Part shown: one piece after another, positions 1-9,122 of the stretch | Position numbering within the stretch: the first letter of the stretch is position 1 | Layout: each line of letters starts with the position of its first letter | NCBI RefSeq assembly: GCF_016918785.1 | Contig: NZ_JAFFPT010000060.1 | Span: 124,001-188,000, forward strand | Direction of reading: 5' to 3' | Origin: Leptospira ainazelensis | Lineage (GTDB): Bacteria; Spirochaetota; Leptospiria; Leptospirales; Leptospiraceae | DNA: 64,000 nt | Translations under genes and position numbers: made by a program | The notes under the pieces: generated by a model | Seen by the model: only the letters and a program-made list of their open reading frames with translations | The model's database searches: none | What the model was told of the DNA's origin: nothing

Positions 1-70
1 GAAAGAAGCGGAATTGCTTCGTCCCCAGCTTGAGAATTTTGATTACACCGAGCAAAAACAAGAAACATAA
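1..70 (+). CDS. possible C-terminal tail of an upstream gene (partial)
   Basis: An open frame starting at base 2 runs to a TAA at 68-70 and would encode about 22 residues of a polar, Glu/Gln-rich C-terminus. The rest of the gene would lie before the window. The other two forward frames hit stops sooner (for example TGA at 31-33). With so little sequence no family can be named, and the frame could be chance. Confidence 0.3.
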   Translation, partial: KEAELLRPQLENFDYTEQKQET

Positions 71-401
71 TCAAAATAAAAATGGTTTTCGCTTTTGTTC
101 TAAAATTCAAAGTCATAAAATTTTCCTTCAAGAAATGCACGCACTGATCAGCTTTTCTTGTAGCTGAAACATACAACTCGAGGTTCGAAACTGAGACAAC
201 GAGGGAAAACTTTCGCGGTTAAAATTCAAAAAAAAGAAGGTTTCAAAAGGAGCACTCTTCAAAAGTTTGCAGACAAAAACGACTCGATGGTATCCAAAAG
301 CGATCGGAGAAACATCAAAAAGGATATTTGTCTACATTCTCAAAGACATTCGTTAAATTAAGGTTTAAAATACAAGAGTCTCCTCCATTATAGGAATTCC
401 A
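71..401. other. gene-free spacer before the YciI-like gene
   Basis: No frame here has a credible start, ribosome site and length. The stretch is AT-rich with several A-tracts. I see no strong hairpin and none of the GGAACT repeats found elsewhere in the window. It presumably holds the promoter of the gene starting at 402, but no clear -35/-10 pair stands out. Confidence 0.4.
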
Positions 402-692
402 ATGAAACAGTTTATCGTAATTCTCCGCTATCTCACTCCGATTGAAATCGTAGATCAACACGTGATCGAACACAGAGCCTTTCTTTCCAAAGGATACGAA
501 CAAAAAATTCTTCTCGCTTCCGGACCACAAGAACCAAGAAGCGGAGGAATTTTGATCGCAAGAGCGGAAACGAGAAAGGACCTTGAGGCGTTTTGCCAAC
601 AAGATCCTTTTTATACAAACGGAGTCGCCGAATACCAAATCTTAGAATGGAATCCGGTCAAATACCAGAAAGAATTCGAATTCTGGCTTTAG
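402..692 (+). CDS. YciI-like domain protein
   Basis: A 96-residue single-domain protein matching the YciI/YCII fold: an N-terminal beta strand (FIVILRY), a middle HRAFL helix with the conserved-type His, a [10 protein letters not shown] turn, and a late DPF motif followed by a strand ending in the ILEW segment. YciI-like proteins are small dimeric ferredoxin-like proteins with a putative His/Asp active site; the substrate is usually unknown. The ATG at 402 fits the family length (about 95-100 residues). It converges on the adenylate cyclase gene, and the two stops overlap by a few bases (689-692). Cytoplasmic, no signal peptide. Confidence 0.8.
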   Translation: MKQFIVILRYLTPIEIVDQHVIEHRAFLSKGYEQKILLASGPQEPRSGGILIARAETRKDLEAFCQQDPFYTNGVAEYQILEWNPVKYQKEFEFWL

Positions 693-2014
693 AGTTTCGC
701 GAGCTCGTAAATGTCCACGGGCTCTTCTCTTCCTTTTACATGGATCGAAGAAAGATGTCTTCCCGGAACCTTGTCTTTTACGTTGTCAAAAACCGCCTGA
801 GTCACTAAAAATTTCGTCTGAAATTCCTTATTCAACTGTTCGACCCTCGACGCGAGATTAACGACGTCTCCGATGATCGTGTATTCTTTGCGGGCTTCGG
901 ATCCAACGTTACCCGTCATCGCCTCGCCCGAATGAAGACCGATCCCGATGTTTGTCTCCGGGATTTTTCCTTCCAGGTTGAGTTGTTCCACTTTTTTGAG
1001 AATCGCCAATGACGCGTTCACCGCGTTGTGAATGTCGTTGGCCCCGTCCGAGATCGGCGCTCCGAAAACCGCCATAAAACCGTCTCCCAAAAATTTATTG
1101 ATCATCCCGTTGTGCATGTTGACGATATCGATCAAGTGAGTAAAAAGATAATTGAGATAATCGATCACTTCACCGGGAGATCGTTTTTCGGAGAATCTTG
1201 TAAAATTTCGAATGTCCAAAAACATCACACAAACGTGTTTGAACTCGGAGAAGTTTTCGTTTTTCTGTTCGAGAAGACGATCCACGACCTCGGGAGAAAC
1301 ATACTGGCCGAACATTCCGACCACCTTATTCTTTTCCTGAACCGCGTCGGTTGCCGAAATCAGGGTTCTTTTTAACTGAACCGCGACCAAACCGGAAACG
1401 ACACCGCCCATCAACAACAGAATTCCTTTCCCTAAAAACGGCATAAACGAATTGAAGAACTGAATCGAAAGTTTGATTTCGTTCGCGGGAATATAGATAA
1501 AAGCCAGACCGAACAACTCGACGCCGGCGATCAAACCGGTAAACACACTCAGAGAAAATTCAAGTCGTAACACCGAAAGAATGATAAAGATAGAATAAAT
1601 ATAAGGCGCGGGCGAATAAAGCGGAATCAAAGGAGAACCGAACGAATTGATATTCAACCAGATCAAAAATGTAACAAAGGAAATCTCGATAAAGGCGTTT
1701 CCAAAACGCGCCGGCGGAAAGATAATCTTTCGTTTTTTCTGAAACAGAAGAAACATCCTGTAGACGATATATTCATAAAAAGAAATCCCGAGACCTGTAA
1801 GGACGATCGCTTCAAACGGAAGACGAACTCCGACTTCCTTTGTCATCCTTTCGCCAAAGATAAAATAAACGAAGCCGAGTACGAGAGTGGCGGCCAAAAA
1901 GAAACGAAACAAAATCCGAGTACGAACGATCTCACTTTTTAAAACTTCAAAAGAAAGCGCGTCCATCACTAACTTTTTTTTTCTTTGAATGAGTTCCTGA
2001 AAACCTTTGAGCAT
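689..2014 (-). CDS. membrane-bound class III adenylate cyclase
   Basis: A 441-residue protein with an N-terminal membrane part (about six hydrophobic segments, residues 32-215), a short linker with the [10 protein letters not shown] motif common before cyclase domains, and a C-terminal class III cyclase domain (about 258-441). Both metal-binding Asp residues are visible (D267 in FLDIRNF, D311 in LGDGF). The adenine-selecting pair Lys307 and Asp383 (IGDVVN) is present, as are the catalytic Asn386 and Arg390. The enzyme should therefore make cAMP from ATP rather than cGMP. Leptospira genomes encode many such cyclases with varied sensor parts. The membrane part is not a sensor type I can name. 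Monocistronic; the next gene upstream is about 120 bases away. Confidence 0.88.
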   Translation of the reverse strand: MLKGFQELIQRKKKLVMDALSFEVLKSEIVRTRILFRFFLAATLVLGFVYFIFGERMTKEVGVRLPFEAIVLTGLGISFYEYIVYRMFLLFQKKRKIIFPPARFGNAFIEISFVTFLIWLNINSFGSPLIPLYSPAPYIYSIFIILSVLRLEFSLSVFTGLIAGVELFGLAFIYIPANEIKLSIQFFNSFMPFLGKGILLLMGGVVSGLVAVQLKRTLISATDAVQEKNKVVGMFGQYVSPEVVDRLLEQKNENFSEFKHVCVMFLDIRNFTRFSEKRSPGEVIDYLNYLFTHLIDIVNMHNGMINKFLGDGFMAVFGAPISDGANDIHNAVNASLAILKKVEQLNLEGKIPETNIGIGLHSGEAMTGNVGSEARKEYTIIGDVVNLASRVEQLNKEFQTKFLVTQAVFDNVKDKVPGRHLSSIHVKGREEPVDIYELAKL

Positions 2015-2137
2015 CTAATTTTCTCCGATGGATCTCGATTTTAACACGATACGATCCAAGTTGAAATTACATTTCACAATCGGGAAAAAAAAGAAAACCA
2101 GAAATCAAATCGGAGATAAAAAACGATCGGAAAGAAA

Positions 2138-3046
2138 TTAGGTTCGAGTCCAGTTTTCATTGGAGAGTAAAAACGTTTGGAAGGATTTTCCGGACGGAGA
2201 AGAGAAACCGTTTCGAATCGTTTCTTCCCAAAGAAGATCCAATCCCGGATTCCAAAGATTTCTTTTGATCCTTCCTTGTTTTAAAACATTCCACTTTATA
2301 AACAGAATGGCCTCTGCCTGTTCTTCCTGCGCTGCGGTCAATATATGAGTATTTAATAATTTTAGAATGGAGTAAATCCGGAATCGATCCATAACGGGAT
2401 ACTGAAAGGAGAGTTGGTCTTCGTGACCTCCGTATCGAATCAGGAGTTCTTCGCTTAACAAAACCACGGGATTTTGAGAAGTGATCCGTAACCAGAGATC
2501 GTAGTCTTCGCAGGCGGGCAAGTTTTCGTCCATTCCCCCTGTTTCCAAAAAGAGTCCTTTTTGTAAGATCACGGAAGAAGGAGTGACCGCGCAGAATTCC
2601 AGACTTTCTCCGAAAATTTGTCCGTCTTTTTTTTGTAAATAAATCGGAGGATTGACCCTCTTCCCGTTTCGGATCCAGACTTCCGAGGATTGAAGAATTC
2701 TGACGTTCGGATTTTTTTGCAAAAACTCCCACTGTCTTTCCAACTTCTCGGGCAGCCATTCGTCGTCCGAATCCAAAAACGCGATCCAATCACAGCTTGC
2801 GAGTTCCACCCCCCGATTTCTGGCGTAACTCACACCGTGATGTTCCAAGGTAAGAATCCGGATCCTTTCCAAAAAATTCGAAAATCGTCCGCGGATATTT
2901 GAGACTGTCCCATCCGTGGAACCGTCGTCTACGACGAGAATTTCCTCGGGCAATCGAGTCTGCTTCAGAACACTCTCGATCGCAGTCAGAATTTTTTGCT
3001 CTCGGTTGAAGGTGGGAATGATTACCGAGACGGGAAGAGAATTCAT
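2138..3046 (-). CDS. family 2 glycosyltransferase
   Basis: A 302-residue GT-A fold enzyme. The nucleotide-binding start (VSVIIPTFNR, residues 6-15), the DDGS motif (40-43), the metal-binding DSDD (92-95) and the acceptor-side EDYDLWL motif (around 180) are all visible. Such enzymes add a sugar from a nucleotide-sugar to a lipid- or glycan-bound acceptor on the cytoplasmic face of the inner membrane. Its start overlaps the stop of the O-antigen-ligase-like gene by four bases (3043-3046), so the two are translated together, which points to LPS or another surface glycan. The sugar specificity cannot be read from sequence. Confidence 0.85.
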   Translation of the reverse strand: MNSLPVSVIIPTFNREQKILTAIESVLKQTRLPEEILVVDDGSTDGTVSNIRGRFSNFLERIRILTLEHHGVSYARNRGVELASCDWIAFLDSDDEWLPEKLERQWEFLQKNPNVRILQSSEVWIRNGKRVNPPIYLQKKDGQIFGESLEFCAVTPSSVILQKGLFLETGGMDENLPACEDYDLWLRITSQNPVVLLSEELLIRYGGHEDQLSFQYPVMDRFRIYSILKLLNTHILTAAQEEQAEAILFIKWNVLKQGRIKRNLWNPGLDLLWEETIRNGFSSPSGKSFQTFLLSNENWTRT

Positions 3047-5133
3047 AGAAAACGTTTCTCGATCAAAATTCTACCGCAGATCTTTCGGGGTTCCGGATCC
3101 AGAACCCGAGATTTCCAGAATGCGAACTTCTCCAGATCCTTTCTCTCGGTCCCTAAACCACATTCCAATTTTAGAATATTCTGACCTTCCACCGTTCTAA
3201 AAATTAAACGATCCTGCCGATCCGTCGACTTTGGAAACAAACGGGATTGTAGATATCCACCTTCTATATCGATCTTCGAAATTCCGTCGGGAAAATCATG
3301 TTGCGGATAAACGGAATAAGAATCGGGCTCGCTTACTAAGACGATCGAACTCCGACCTTCCAAGATCCATGCGGAACGCGGCTTCCCTTCGGGAGGCAAT
3401 TCTACTCCCGGTGGAAAATAAACCCCGGACCGAAACAGCTTAGTCGGGAAAAAATAAAAAGACAGACAAAACAAAACGACCAAAGAAAAAACGATTTTCA
3501 GAACATTCTTCTTTTGGAATATTCCAAAAGCGTATTTGTTTGTTTTATCTAAAACTTCCTTTTCGAAAAAAACGAACAAAACAATCCACTGAAGATAAAC
3601 CCCGCGTAGATAGAACCATTCTTGAAAAAAGGAATAGACGAAGATCGCAACGGCCGCACCCAAATACAAGGAGTTTGCGCCGATCGACGCGTTTTTTTCC
3701 TTTTTCCCAAACGCGATCGAATCCAAAAGCAATCCCCAAAGCAGAGCAAAAATGACCGCGCCGAAAATTCCAAGTCCAGAAAAAATCTGAATCCACTGGT
3801 TATGAGTCGTGTGATACTGACTTTCTTTTCCGCTCTGGCTCAGACAACATTCGTTGTACCATCCATAAGACTCGAATGCTCCGCCAAACAAGGGTTTGGT
3901 TAAAAAAAGTTTCCAACCCGCCGTAAAATGAGAAAGACGTTCCGGATCACCTTCCCCGAGTTTTGTATAAACTACGAGGATCGGAAATCCGATCCCACAA
4001 AGAATCAGAGCCGAAATCCCGAATCGAACAAATCCCTTTTGAAGCCATTCTTTTTTTACCGACTTGAAAAAGAGAAAATGAAAACCCGCGACGATCCAAA
4101 GAACCACAAAGGAAAGGATTCCTCCCCGAGCTCCGATCCAAAGAAGCGTCAAACCCAGGAAAAAAAAGATTCCCAAAAACCAAAAGATCCGGGTGAGATT
4201 CCGGTCCCGAAACGTTTTAGAGATCGAGTCGTAGTTTTCAAACCTTTTGTTTAGTTTTTCAAAAAGGATATAGAATAAAAAAGGAATACTTGAAATCAGA
4301 TAAACCGCAAACCAACTTCGATTCCAAAACAGGGATTGAATTCCAAAAGGAGCCTGCAGTTTTTTTATCCACGGAAAAAAAGCATGCGGCTCCGCAACGA
4401 GTTTGTATCCATCCAGCCAAAAATGATACGCGTCTAACTTTGATTTGACGAATGGAAAAAAATATTCCAGCCAACCCACTATGACCGCGATAAAAAGACC
4501 GCTTACGATTCCGATCGCGAAAAAATCCAAAAGCCGATCGGAGTTTTGACTTTTTTTCAACCATTCTTTTCTTGAGTTCAAACCGACCCAAAATAAAAGA
4601 CCGATCGTAAGAAGTTTGATCGGATACCAGGGCTCGAGCTCCGTGGAATGTAAAAACCAAAACCATCCTTTTTGATAAAAACGGAGATCAAATACGAGTT
4701 CCGGATTGGCGAGAAGACTCAAAAACCCGGAAGCAAAAAAACAAAGAAGAAGAATTCCAAGCGGGCGTTTCCAAAAATCCAAAGAGAAGACCGAACTTCC
4801 TGAAAACTTGAGTTCAACGATCCCCCTGACGGACCAAAAGATCCAAAAAGAATCCTGGAGTTCTAAAAATCTTCCTCCTGGATGATTCCCAAAAAAAACC
4901 GACGAAGCGGCGAGGATCGCTGTGGCGACTAACGGAGAAAATAAATCGATCAGAACCAGCAAAAACATCCCCGCGGTAAAAACGATTCTATACTTCCAGG
5001 GATAAAAACTCAAAAGTGGAACGAGAAGCAGAAAAGAGAATCCGATCCAAAGCTGAATCTTCCACGCCGGGATCCGCAAATGGGAGAAGAATGGATTTTG
5101 CTTCCGATTTTGCATAAGGATACAGAAATTCAA
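3043..5133 (-). CDS. O-antigen ligase/polymerase family membrane protein
   Basis: A 696-residue polytopic protein with roughly 11-13 hydrophobic segments up to about residue 570 and a soluble C-terminal tail. It carries the Wzy_C/WaaL hallmarks: Arg336 in GARGG and a His-Asn pair (His444-Asn445) in the large periplasmic loop. In WaaL the loop Arg and His are needed to transfer O-antigen from undecaprenyl diphosphate to lipid A-core; Wzy polymerases and protein O-oligosaccharyltransferases share the fold. Ligase and polymerase cannot be separated here. It is coupled to the following GT2 gene by a 4-base overlap. The N-terminus could instead start at Met7. The extra C-terminal domain of about 120 residues is unusual for the family. 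Confidence 0.78.
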   Translation of the reverse strand: MNFCILMQNRKQNPFFSHLRIPAWKIQLWIGFSFLLLVPLLSFYPWKYRIVFTAGMFLLVLIDLFSPLVATAILAASSVFFGNHPGGRFLELQDSFWIFWSVRGIVELKFSGSSVFSLDFWKRPLGILLLCFFASGFLSLLANPELVFDLRFYQKGWFWFLHSTELEPWYPIKLLTIGLLFWVGLNSRKEWLKKSQNSDRLLDFFAIGIVSGLFIAVIVGWLEYFFPFVKSKLDAYHFWLDGYKLVAEPHAFFPWIKKLQAPFGIQSLFWNRSWFAVYLISSIPFLFYILFEKLNKRFENYDSISKTFRDRNLTRIFWFLGIFFFLGLTLLWIGARGGILSFVVLWIVAGFHFLFFKSVKKEWLQKGFVRFGISALILCGIGFPILVVYTKLGEGDPERLSHFTAGWKLFLTKPLFGGAFESYGWYNECCLSQSGKESQYHTTHNQWIQIFSGLGIFGAVIFALLWGLLLDSIAFGKKEKNASIGANSLYLGAAVAIFVYSFFQEWFYLRGVYLQWIVLFVFFEKEVLDKTNKYAFGIFQKKNVLKIVFSLVVLFCLSFYFFPTKLFRSGVYFPPGVELPPEGKPRSAWILEGRSSIVLVSEPDSYSVYPQHDFPDGISKIDIEGGYLQSRLFPKSTDRQDRLIFRTVEGQNILKLECGLGTERKDLEKFAFWKSRVLDPEPRKICGRILIEKRFL

Positions 5134-5258
5134 AAGGATTTTTTCCGAAACGATAAATTCAATGTCTTAGGGTCGAGATTTGGATTCTTATCGAGAAAGA
5201 GTTTTTTTGTTTCCAGGAAAAACTTGCTTCTGAAATAGTTGTACGAAAGTTCCCTTTT

Positions 5259-5561
5259 ATGCAACGACTGGAAGAATCCACCATCTACCCCGATAAAAAT
5301 CTGTTCCGAGTGGAGTTTCGTAAGAATATCTGCTCCGTGGAATCGGAGGAAATCGAGATCATTCTTTCTCAAATCCGGGAAATCCGTCCACAAGCGGTCG
5401 TGTTGGATCTGACTCCGGTCGTCGCGATTCCCTCCATGGTTCTCAACCGAATTCTAAAATTTATCTCGGATCTGAAAAAGGAACAAATTCAAATTTCGGA
5501 AGTTAAATTGAGCGAAGGACTACAGTTGGTTCTTTCCAAACTCAAGATCAATTTGGGATGA
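5259..5561 (+). CDS. STAS-like domain protein
   Basis: A 100-residue protein with the alternating strand/helix pattern of STAS (anti-sigma-antagonist) domains: strand FRVEF, strand VVLDLTPV (residues 45-52), then IPSMVLNRILKFI where the family usually has I-D-S-S-G. Only one Ser of the phosphorylation motif is kept, and the preceding Asp and following Gly are lost, so switch-type phosphorylation is doubtful. Its stop overlaps the start of the Cys/His-rich gene by 4 bases, tying it to the metal cluster downstream. The role is unknown; it may act as a protein-interaction domain. Confidence 0.6.
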   Translation: MQRLEESTIYPDKNLFRVEFRKNICSVESEEIEIILSQIREIRPQAVVLDLTPVVAIPSMVLNRILKFISDLKKEQIQISEVKLSEGLQLVLSKLKINLG

Positions 5562-5998
5562 AACGTCTTCTTTCCGTCTATCTCTCGACCACAATCCTAT
5601 TTCAAGCAGTCGTGTTTTCAAGCGGTCTTTTCGGCTGTGTGTTATCCGAACAGGCCAAAATCTGTGAATGCAATCACGGAAGCCGGGCCCAAAAACACAA
5701 AAATCAAGAAGACGATCGTTTTACAAAAACCGTCCGTTCCGAATCGGAAACGTTCCATTCTTCCCAAAAACTCCCGGACTGTCATTCCGCAAAATCGGGA
5801 GAAACACATACCTGCGCCTGTAAAAAATCGGAGAACAAGGTTTCTCAACTGAGTGCGTTCTATTCCATTCTTTTTTCCGCGGTAATTTTCCGTCCGATAG
5901 AACCGGTTTCCGGTCTTCTCGAAATCATCGTATTCAAAGATTTGAATACAGGGATTCATTCCTCTTCTTTCCTCCTTCGTCCCCCTCAATTCTCCTAA
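5558..5998 (+). CDS. exported Cys/His-rich protein, putative metal binder
   Basis: A 146-residue protein with an N-terminal hydrophobic segment (residues 4-26) followed by Cys27, so it is either secreted or a lipoprotein (LFGC is a weak lipobox). The mature part has a CxCxH motif (Cys36, Cys38, His40) and a second cluster DCHS....HTCAC. Paired CxC and His groups of this type bind soft metals such as copper or zinc. A second hydrophobic stretch follows around residues 98-115. It sits directly before the MbnP-type gene, so a periplasmic metal relay or sensor is a fair inference. I do not recognise a named family. Confidence 0.65.
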   Translation: MKRLLSVYLSTTILFQAVVFSSGLFGCVLSEQAKICECNHGSRAQKHKNQEDDRFTKTVRSESETFHSSQKLPDCHSAKSGETHTCACKKSENKVSQLSAFYSILFSAVIFRPIEPVSGLLEIIVFKDLNTGIHSSSFLLRPPQFS

Positions 5999-6077
5999 AT
6001 TTCGATTCCGCTTTAGAATAGGCGCCGAGCCTTCTTTAGTTTTCAAATCGGCATTTTATGATTTTAGGAGAATTCTC

Positions 6078-7025
6078 ATGACTAAAAAATTACTAGTCGC
6101 ATTTTCGATTCTTTTCGTCGGTTTTACGTTTATCAACTGTCCTTGGAACAAAAAAAAGGAAGACGACAATCTTCTTTCCATCGCCTCGCTCGTTGCTTTG
6201 AATACCACTCAGGGCATTCAATTTTCTGCATATGCAGGAACTCAAAAGTTAGAATGCGGACAAACCCTCAAAGGTCACGCGCTCACTCTGGAAACCGTCC
6301 CTTTTGTTCCTTCGGCGCATATCGCCGAAAGTCTAACGTTTCAGTTGCATGACTTTCGATTGTTTGTCTACGGGGTTACTCTCGTCGCGGCGGACGGAAC
6401 CGAAATCCCTCTGAGTCTAAACCAAGACGGGAAGTTTCAAAACGGAAATATCGCGCTTCTGGACTTCGAAGACAAAACCGGAAAATGCGACGGAACAGCG
6501 GAAACAAACAATATGGTTTCGGCGATGATTCCCGCAGGAACTTATAAGGGACTCAAGTTTACGGTCGGACTTCCGGAGGAAAAAAACCACCTAAACGCCG
6601 ACAGTCAACCTTCTCCCTTGAACACGACCGGTATGTTCTGGAGCTGGACCGCAGGTTACAAATTCTTAAAATTGGATTTTGAAACCGCAGAAACCGGAGC
6701 AGCCGGAACCTCGGTTCATATCGGATCGGGAGATTGTACGGGAACCGGAAGCGCGAGCACCTGTGTTCGTGCCAATCGAATTCCGGTTACTTTGACTCCC
6801 GACGGAGGTTTTAACCCGGCGACTCAGACCGTTAAAATCAACGTGCAGGCGCTTTTACAAGGAATCGACCTTACCGCAAACGCGAACGGCGCTATGTGTA
6901 TGTCCGGAACCGCAGGTATGATGGCGGTCGGTTGCCCCACCATATTTCCGAATATCGGATTGAATCTCGCGACCGGTGTACCGATCACTCCGAATCAGAC
7001 GGTTTTTTCGATCATCTCCAAATAA
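6078..7025 (+). CDS. MbnP-family metal-binding lipoprotein
   Basis: A 315-residue lipoprotein (signal peptide 1-20, lipidated Cys21). The mature protein shows the pattern of the MbnP family: a strand set around [12 protein letters not shown], the ALLDFE motif (126-131), the [15 protein letters not shown] segment, SPLN, then MFWSW (186-190) followed by GYKFLKLD, and paired Cys residues later (DCTG, TCVRANR). In methanotroph MbnP a Trp is oxidised to kynurenine by the partner MbnH and the protein binds Cu(I). Here Trp188/Trp190 are the candidates. The next gene is an MbnH-like di-haem peroxidase, which supports the pairing. A strong ribosome site (TTTAGGAGAATTCTC) precedes the ATG. Copper binding is inferred. 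Confidence 0.8.
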   Translation: MTKKLLVAFSILFVGFTFINCPWNKKKEDDNLLSIASLVALNTTQGIQFSAYAGTQKLECGQTLKGHALTLETVPFVPSAHIAESLTFQLHDFRLFVYGVTLVAADGTEIPLSLNQDGKFQNGNIALLDFEDKTGKCDGTAETNNMVSAMIPAGTYKGLKFTVGLPEEKNHLNADSQPSPLNTTGMFWSWTAGYKFLKLDFETAETGAAGTSVHIGSGDCTGTGSASTCVRANRIPVTLTPDGGFNPATQTVKINVQALLQGIDLTANANGAMCMSGTAGMMAVGCPTIFPNIGLNLATGVPITPNQTVFSIISK

Positions 7026-7034
7026 CCTATTAGA

Positions 7035-7057
7035 ACGCCCGGAAAAATTCCGGGCGT
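7035..7057 (+). promoter_or_regulatory. perfect hairpin between the mbnP- and mbnH-like genes
   Basis: A 10-base-pair GC-rich inverted repeat (ACGCCCGGAA / TTCCGGGCGT) with a 3-base loop begins 10 bases after the MbnP stop. No T-run follows, so it is not a classical terminator. It is better explained as an mRNA stabiliser or attenuator that lets the binding protein be made in excess over the haem enzyme. Confidence 0.6.
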
Positions 7058-7072
7058 CGAAGGGACAAATAT

Positions 7073-8272
7073 ATGAGATTTTTAGCATATTCCATTTTTT
7101 TACTTTTTTTGATCCAGTGCGGATCCGGAATCCTTCCGATCGATCCTTTCAAAAAAAAAGAATCCAAAAACAGCGACGCTTTGCTTCTTTTGCTTCTTCC
7201 CCAAAATTCTTACGTATGGAATCTTCCACCCGGTTTTCCGGTTCCCCAGGTTCCGGCTTCCAATCCGATGACTCAGGAAAAAGTGGATTTAGGCAGATTT
7301 TTATTTTTTGATAAAAGAATTTCCGGAAATCAAACCCAATCCTGCGGCTCCTGTCACAAACAAGCCAAAGCGTTTACGGACGGACTCGCAACGGGAATCG
7401 GTTCCACCGGCGACGTTCATCCCAGAAATTCTCAGGGAATCATCAACGTCGCCTACAACCTCCGTCAAACTTGGGTCAATCCCAATCTAAGAAACTTAGA
7501 AGACCAGATGTTGGTTCCGATTTTCGGAGAACATCCGGTGGAACTCGGACTGGCCAATAAGGAAAACGAAATGTTGGATCGTCTTCGATCGGATAACCGC
7601 TATCAGACGATGTTTGCACGGGCCTTTCCCGGAGGAGATCCTTTTACAACGGGGAATCTCGTAAAGGCGATCGCGAGTTTTGAACGGACTCTGATTTCAG
7701 GACGTTCTCCCTATGACAAATATCTCTACGACGGTGACGTCGCCGCGCTTGGAAACTCCACACAAAGGGCGTCCATCCTGAGAGGAGCTCAGATATTCTT
7801 CTCGGAAAAGGGAGAATGTTTTCACTGCCACGGCGGATTTAATCTCGCTTCGACCAGCGTCCACGTAGGAACGGTGTTAGAGGAAGTTACGTTTCACAAC
7901 AACGGACTCTATAACGTCGGCGGAACCGGAAGTTATCCTACCGGCAACCAAGGACTTTTCGAATTTACGGGGCTTGCTTCCGACAAAGGAAAATTCAGAG
8001 CTCCGTCGATCCGCAACATAGAATTGACCGCGCCTTATATGCACGACGGTTCGATCGATACTCTTGAGAATGTCGTGGAACACTACAACAACGGCGGAAG
8101 AAACGTCACCGTCGGTCCCAACGCAGGAGACGGAAGAACCAATCCCAACAAAAACGGTTTTGTCTTTGCGATCGGACTTACGGCGGGTGAAAAAACGGAT
8201 CTCGTAAATTTTCTCAAAAGTTTAACCGATACGGAATTCGTGACCAATGCGAAACACAGCGATCCTTTTTAG
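7073..8272 (+). CDS. di-haem cytochrome c peroxidase, MbnH-like, lipid-anchored
   Basis: A 399-residue protein with a lipoprotein signal (LFLIQC, lipidated Cys16) and two CxxCH haem-attachment motifs: CGSCH at 91-95 and CFHCH at 249-253. The [16 protein letters not shown] start and the [14 protein letters not shown] region are typical of the CcpA/MauG/MbnH superfamily. Bacterial di-haem peroxidases reduce H2O2, while MauG and MbnH use a bis-Fe(IV) state to oxidise Trp residues of a partner protein. The adjacent MbnP-type gene makes the second role more likely. The ATG at 7073 follows AAGGGACAAATAT. The end overlaps the next gene's start (8247) by 26 bases. Confidence 0.85.
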   Translation: MRFLAYSIFLLFLIQCGSGILPIDPFKKKESKNSDALLLLLLPQNSYVWNLPPGFPVPQVPASNPMTQEKVDLGRFLFFDKRISGNQTQSCGSCHKQAKAFTDGLATGIGSTGDVHPRNSQGIINVAYNLRQTWVNPNLRNLEDQMLVPIFGEHPVELGLANKENEMLDRLRSDNRYQTMFARAFPGGDPFTTGNLVKAIASFERTLISGRSPYDKYLYDGDVAALGNSTQRASILRGAQIFFSEKGECFHCHGGFNLASTSVHVGTVLEEVTFHNNGLYNVGGTGSYPTGNQGLFEFTGLASDKGKFRAPSIRNIELTAPYMHDGSIDTLENVVEHYNNGGRNVTVGPNAGDGRTNPNKNGFVFAIGLTAGEKTDLVNFLKSLTDTEFVTNAKHSDPF

Positions 8273-9122
8273 TTTTTTTTGCGCTACCCTCTTTTTCGGA
8301 TCCTGCACGTTTGGCTCGGTCGGAAACTCAAAAGAGGAAGAAGCGAAAATGATTCAAAAACTTCTTACACTTTTTAGTCAGAGAACTTCCTCGTTTCAAA
8401 CCGGGATTTATTTTACGGACGACCAACAGGACGTCAATATCGGAACTTTTAGTCTTGTTTCCGGAGGTACTACCTACAACTTACAGTTGTTAGCCGGATC
8501 AAAAATCGTTTGGGACGGGGTTGCGATCCGAGTCAATCCGAATCCGGTACCGACCATACCGAATCAGTCCAGTTCGATCGACAAAAACGAACATTCAGCA
8601 CAATCGCATACTCCGTATACGGTTCCTTTGGACTTGCCCGTATCTTCCCCCTATGGAGCGGACTACGGGACTCCTTCGTTTACGGATTCGAGTCTGGAAG
8701 TCGCGAACGGATCGATACTGACGGGGGACGTTCATTCTTCCGTAGTTCCTCCCATCCAAGGGATTCCCTCTGGTTATCTCGCCTCCGTAAAGTATAAGAT
8801 ACAATCCCTGGATCTTTCGTTTCAGATCACGGCTCCGGGCATCAATACGACGGTAAGAATCCAACTGGCTCCCTTTGTTGTGGAGTTGTTTCCGAGATGC
8901 AGATTCGATATCGTTCCCGAAAAACTCGGAAACTTTCCGGTCACTTGGAACCTAACCGGAATTTTGCAGGATCAGGCCGGTATCTCTCTCCTAGGAACGG
9001 TTCCGGCGGCCGGAACCTTCAATATCAACCCGTATCAAAACGTAAACCTCTACAACCTGATCCTGACAAACTTTCAACAACAGGACAGAGTCTTGTATCA
9101 AACCGGATGCAGTGTATTTTAA
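8247..9122 (+). CDS. putative lipoprotein of the MbnP/MbnH-like cluster
   Basis: A 291-residue protein with signal peptide and lipobox LFFGSC (Cys20). The mature part is beta-rich and hydrophilic, with a His/Ser/Pro-rich middle (about 110-150) and two Cys residues near the C-terminus (CRFDI, TGCSVF) that could form a disulphide. No known family is recognised. It overlaps the peroxidase gene by 26 bases and its stop overlaps the start of the next gene (TAATG at 9120-9124). It is therefore translated with the haem enzyme and the barrel protein, and is probably a structural or binding part of the same system. Confidence 0.7.
   Translation: MRNTAILFSFFCATLFFGSCTFGSVGNSKEEEAKMIQKLLTLFSQRTSSFQTGIYFTDDQQDVNIGTFSLVSGGTTYNLQLLAGSKIVWDGVAIRVNPNPVPTIPNQSSSIDKNEHSAQSHTPYTVPLDLPVSSPYGADYGTPSFTDSSLEVANGSILTGDVHSSVVPPIQGIPSGYLASVKYKIQSLDLSFQITAPGINTTVRIQLAPFVVELFPRCRFDIVPEKLGNFPVTWNLTGILQDQAGISLLGTVPAAGTFNINPYQNVNLYNLILTNFQQQDRVLYQTGCSVF

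Noticed and set aside
5130..5393. 87-residue minus-strand frame
   Set aside because: Overlaps the STAS-like gene and starts inside it; no signal or family match.
8897..9121. Upstream extension of the barrel-protein gene
   Set aside because: Lies inside the preceding lipoprotein gene; the ATG at 9122 begins the signal peptide.
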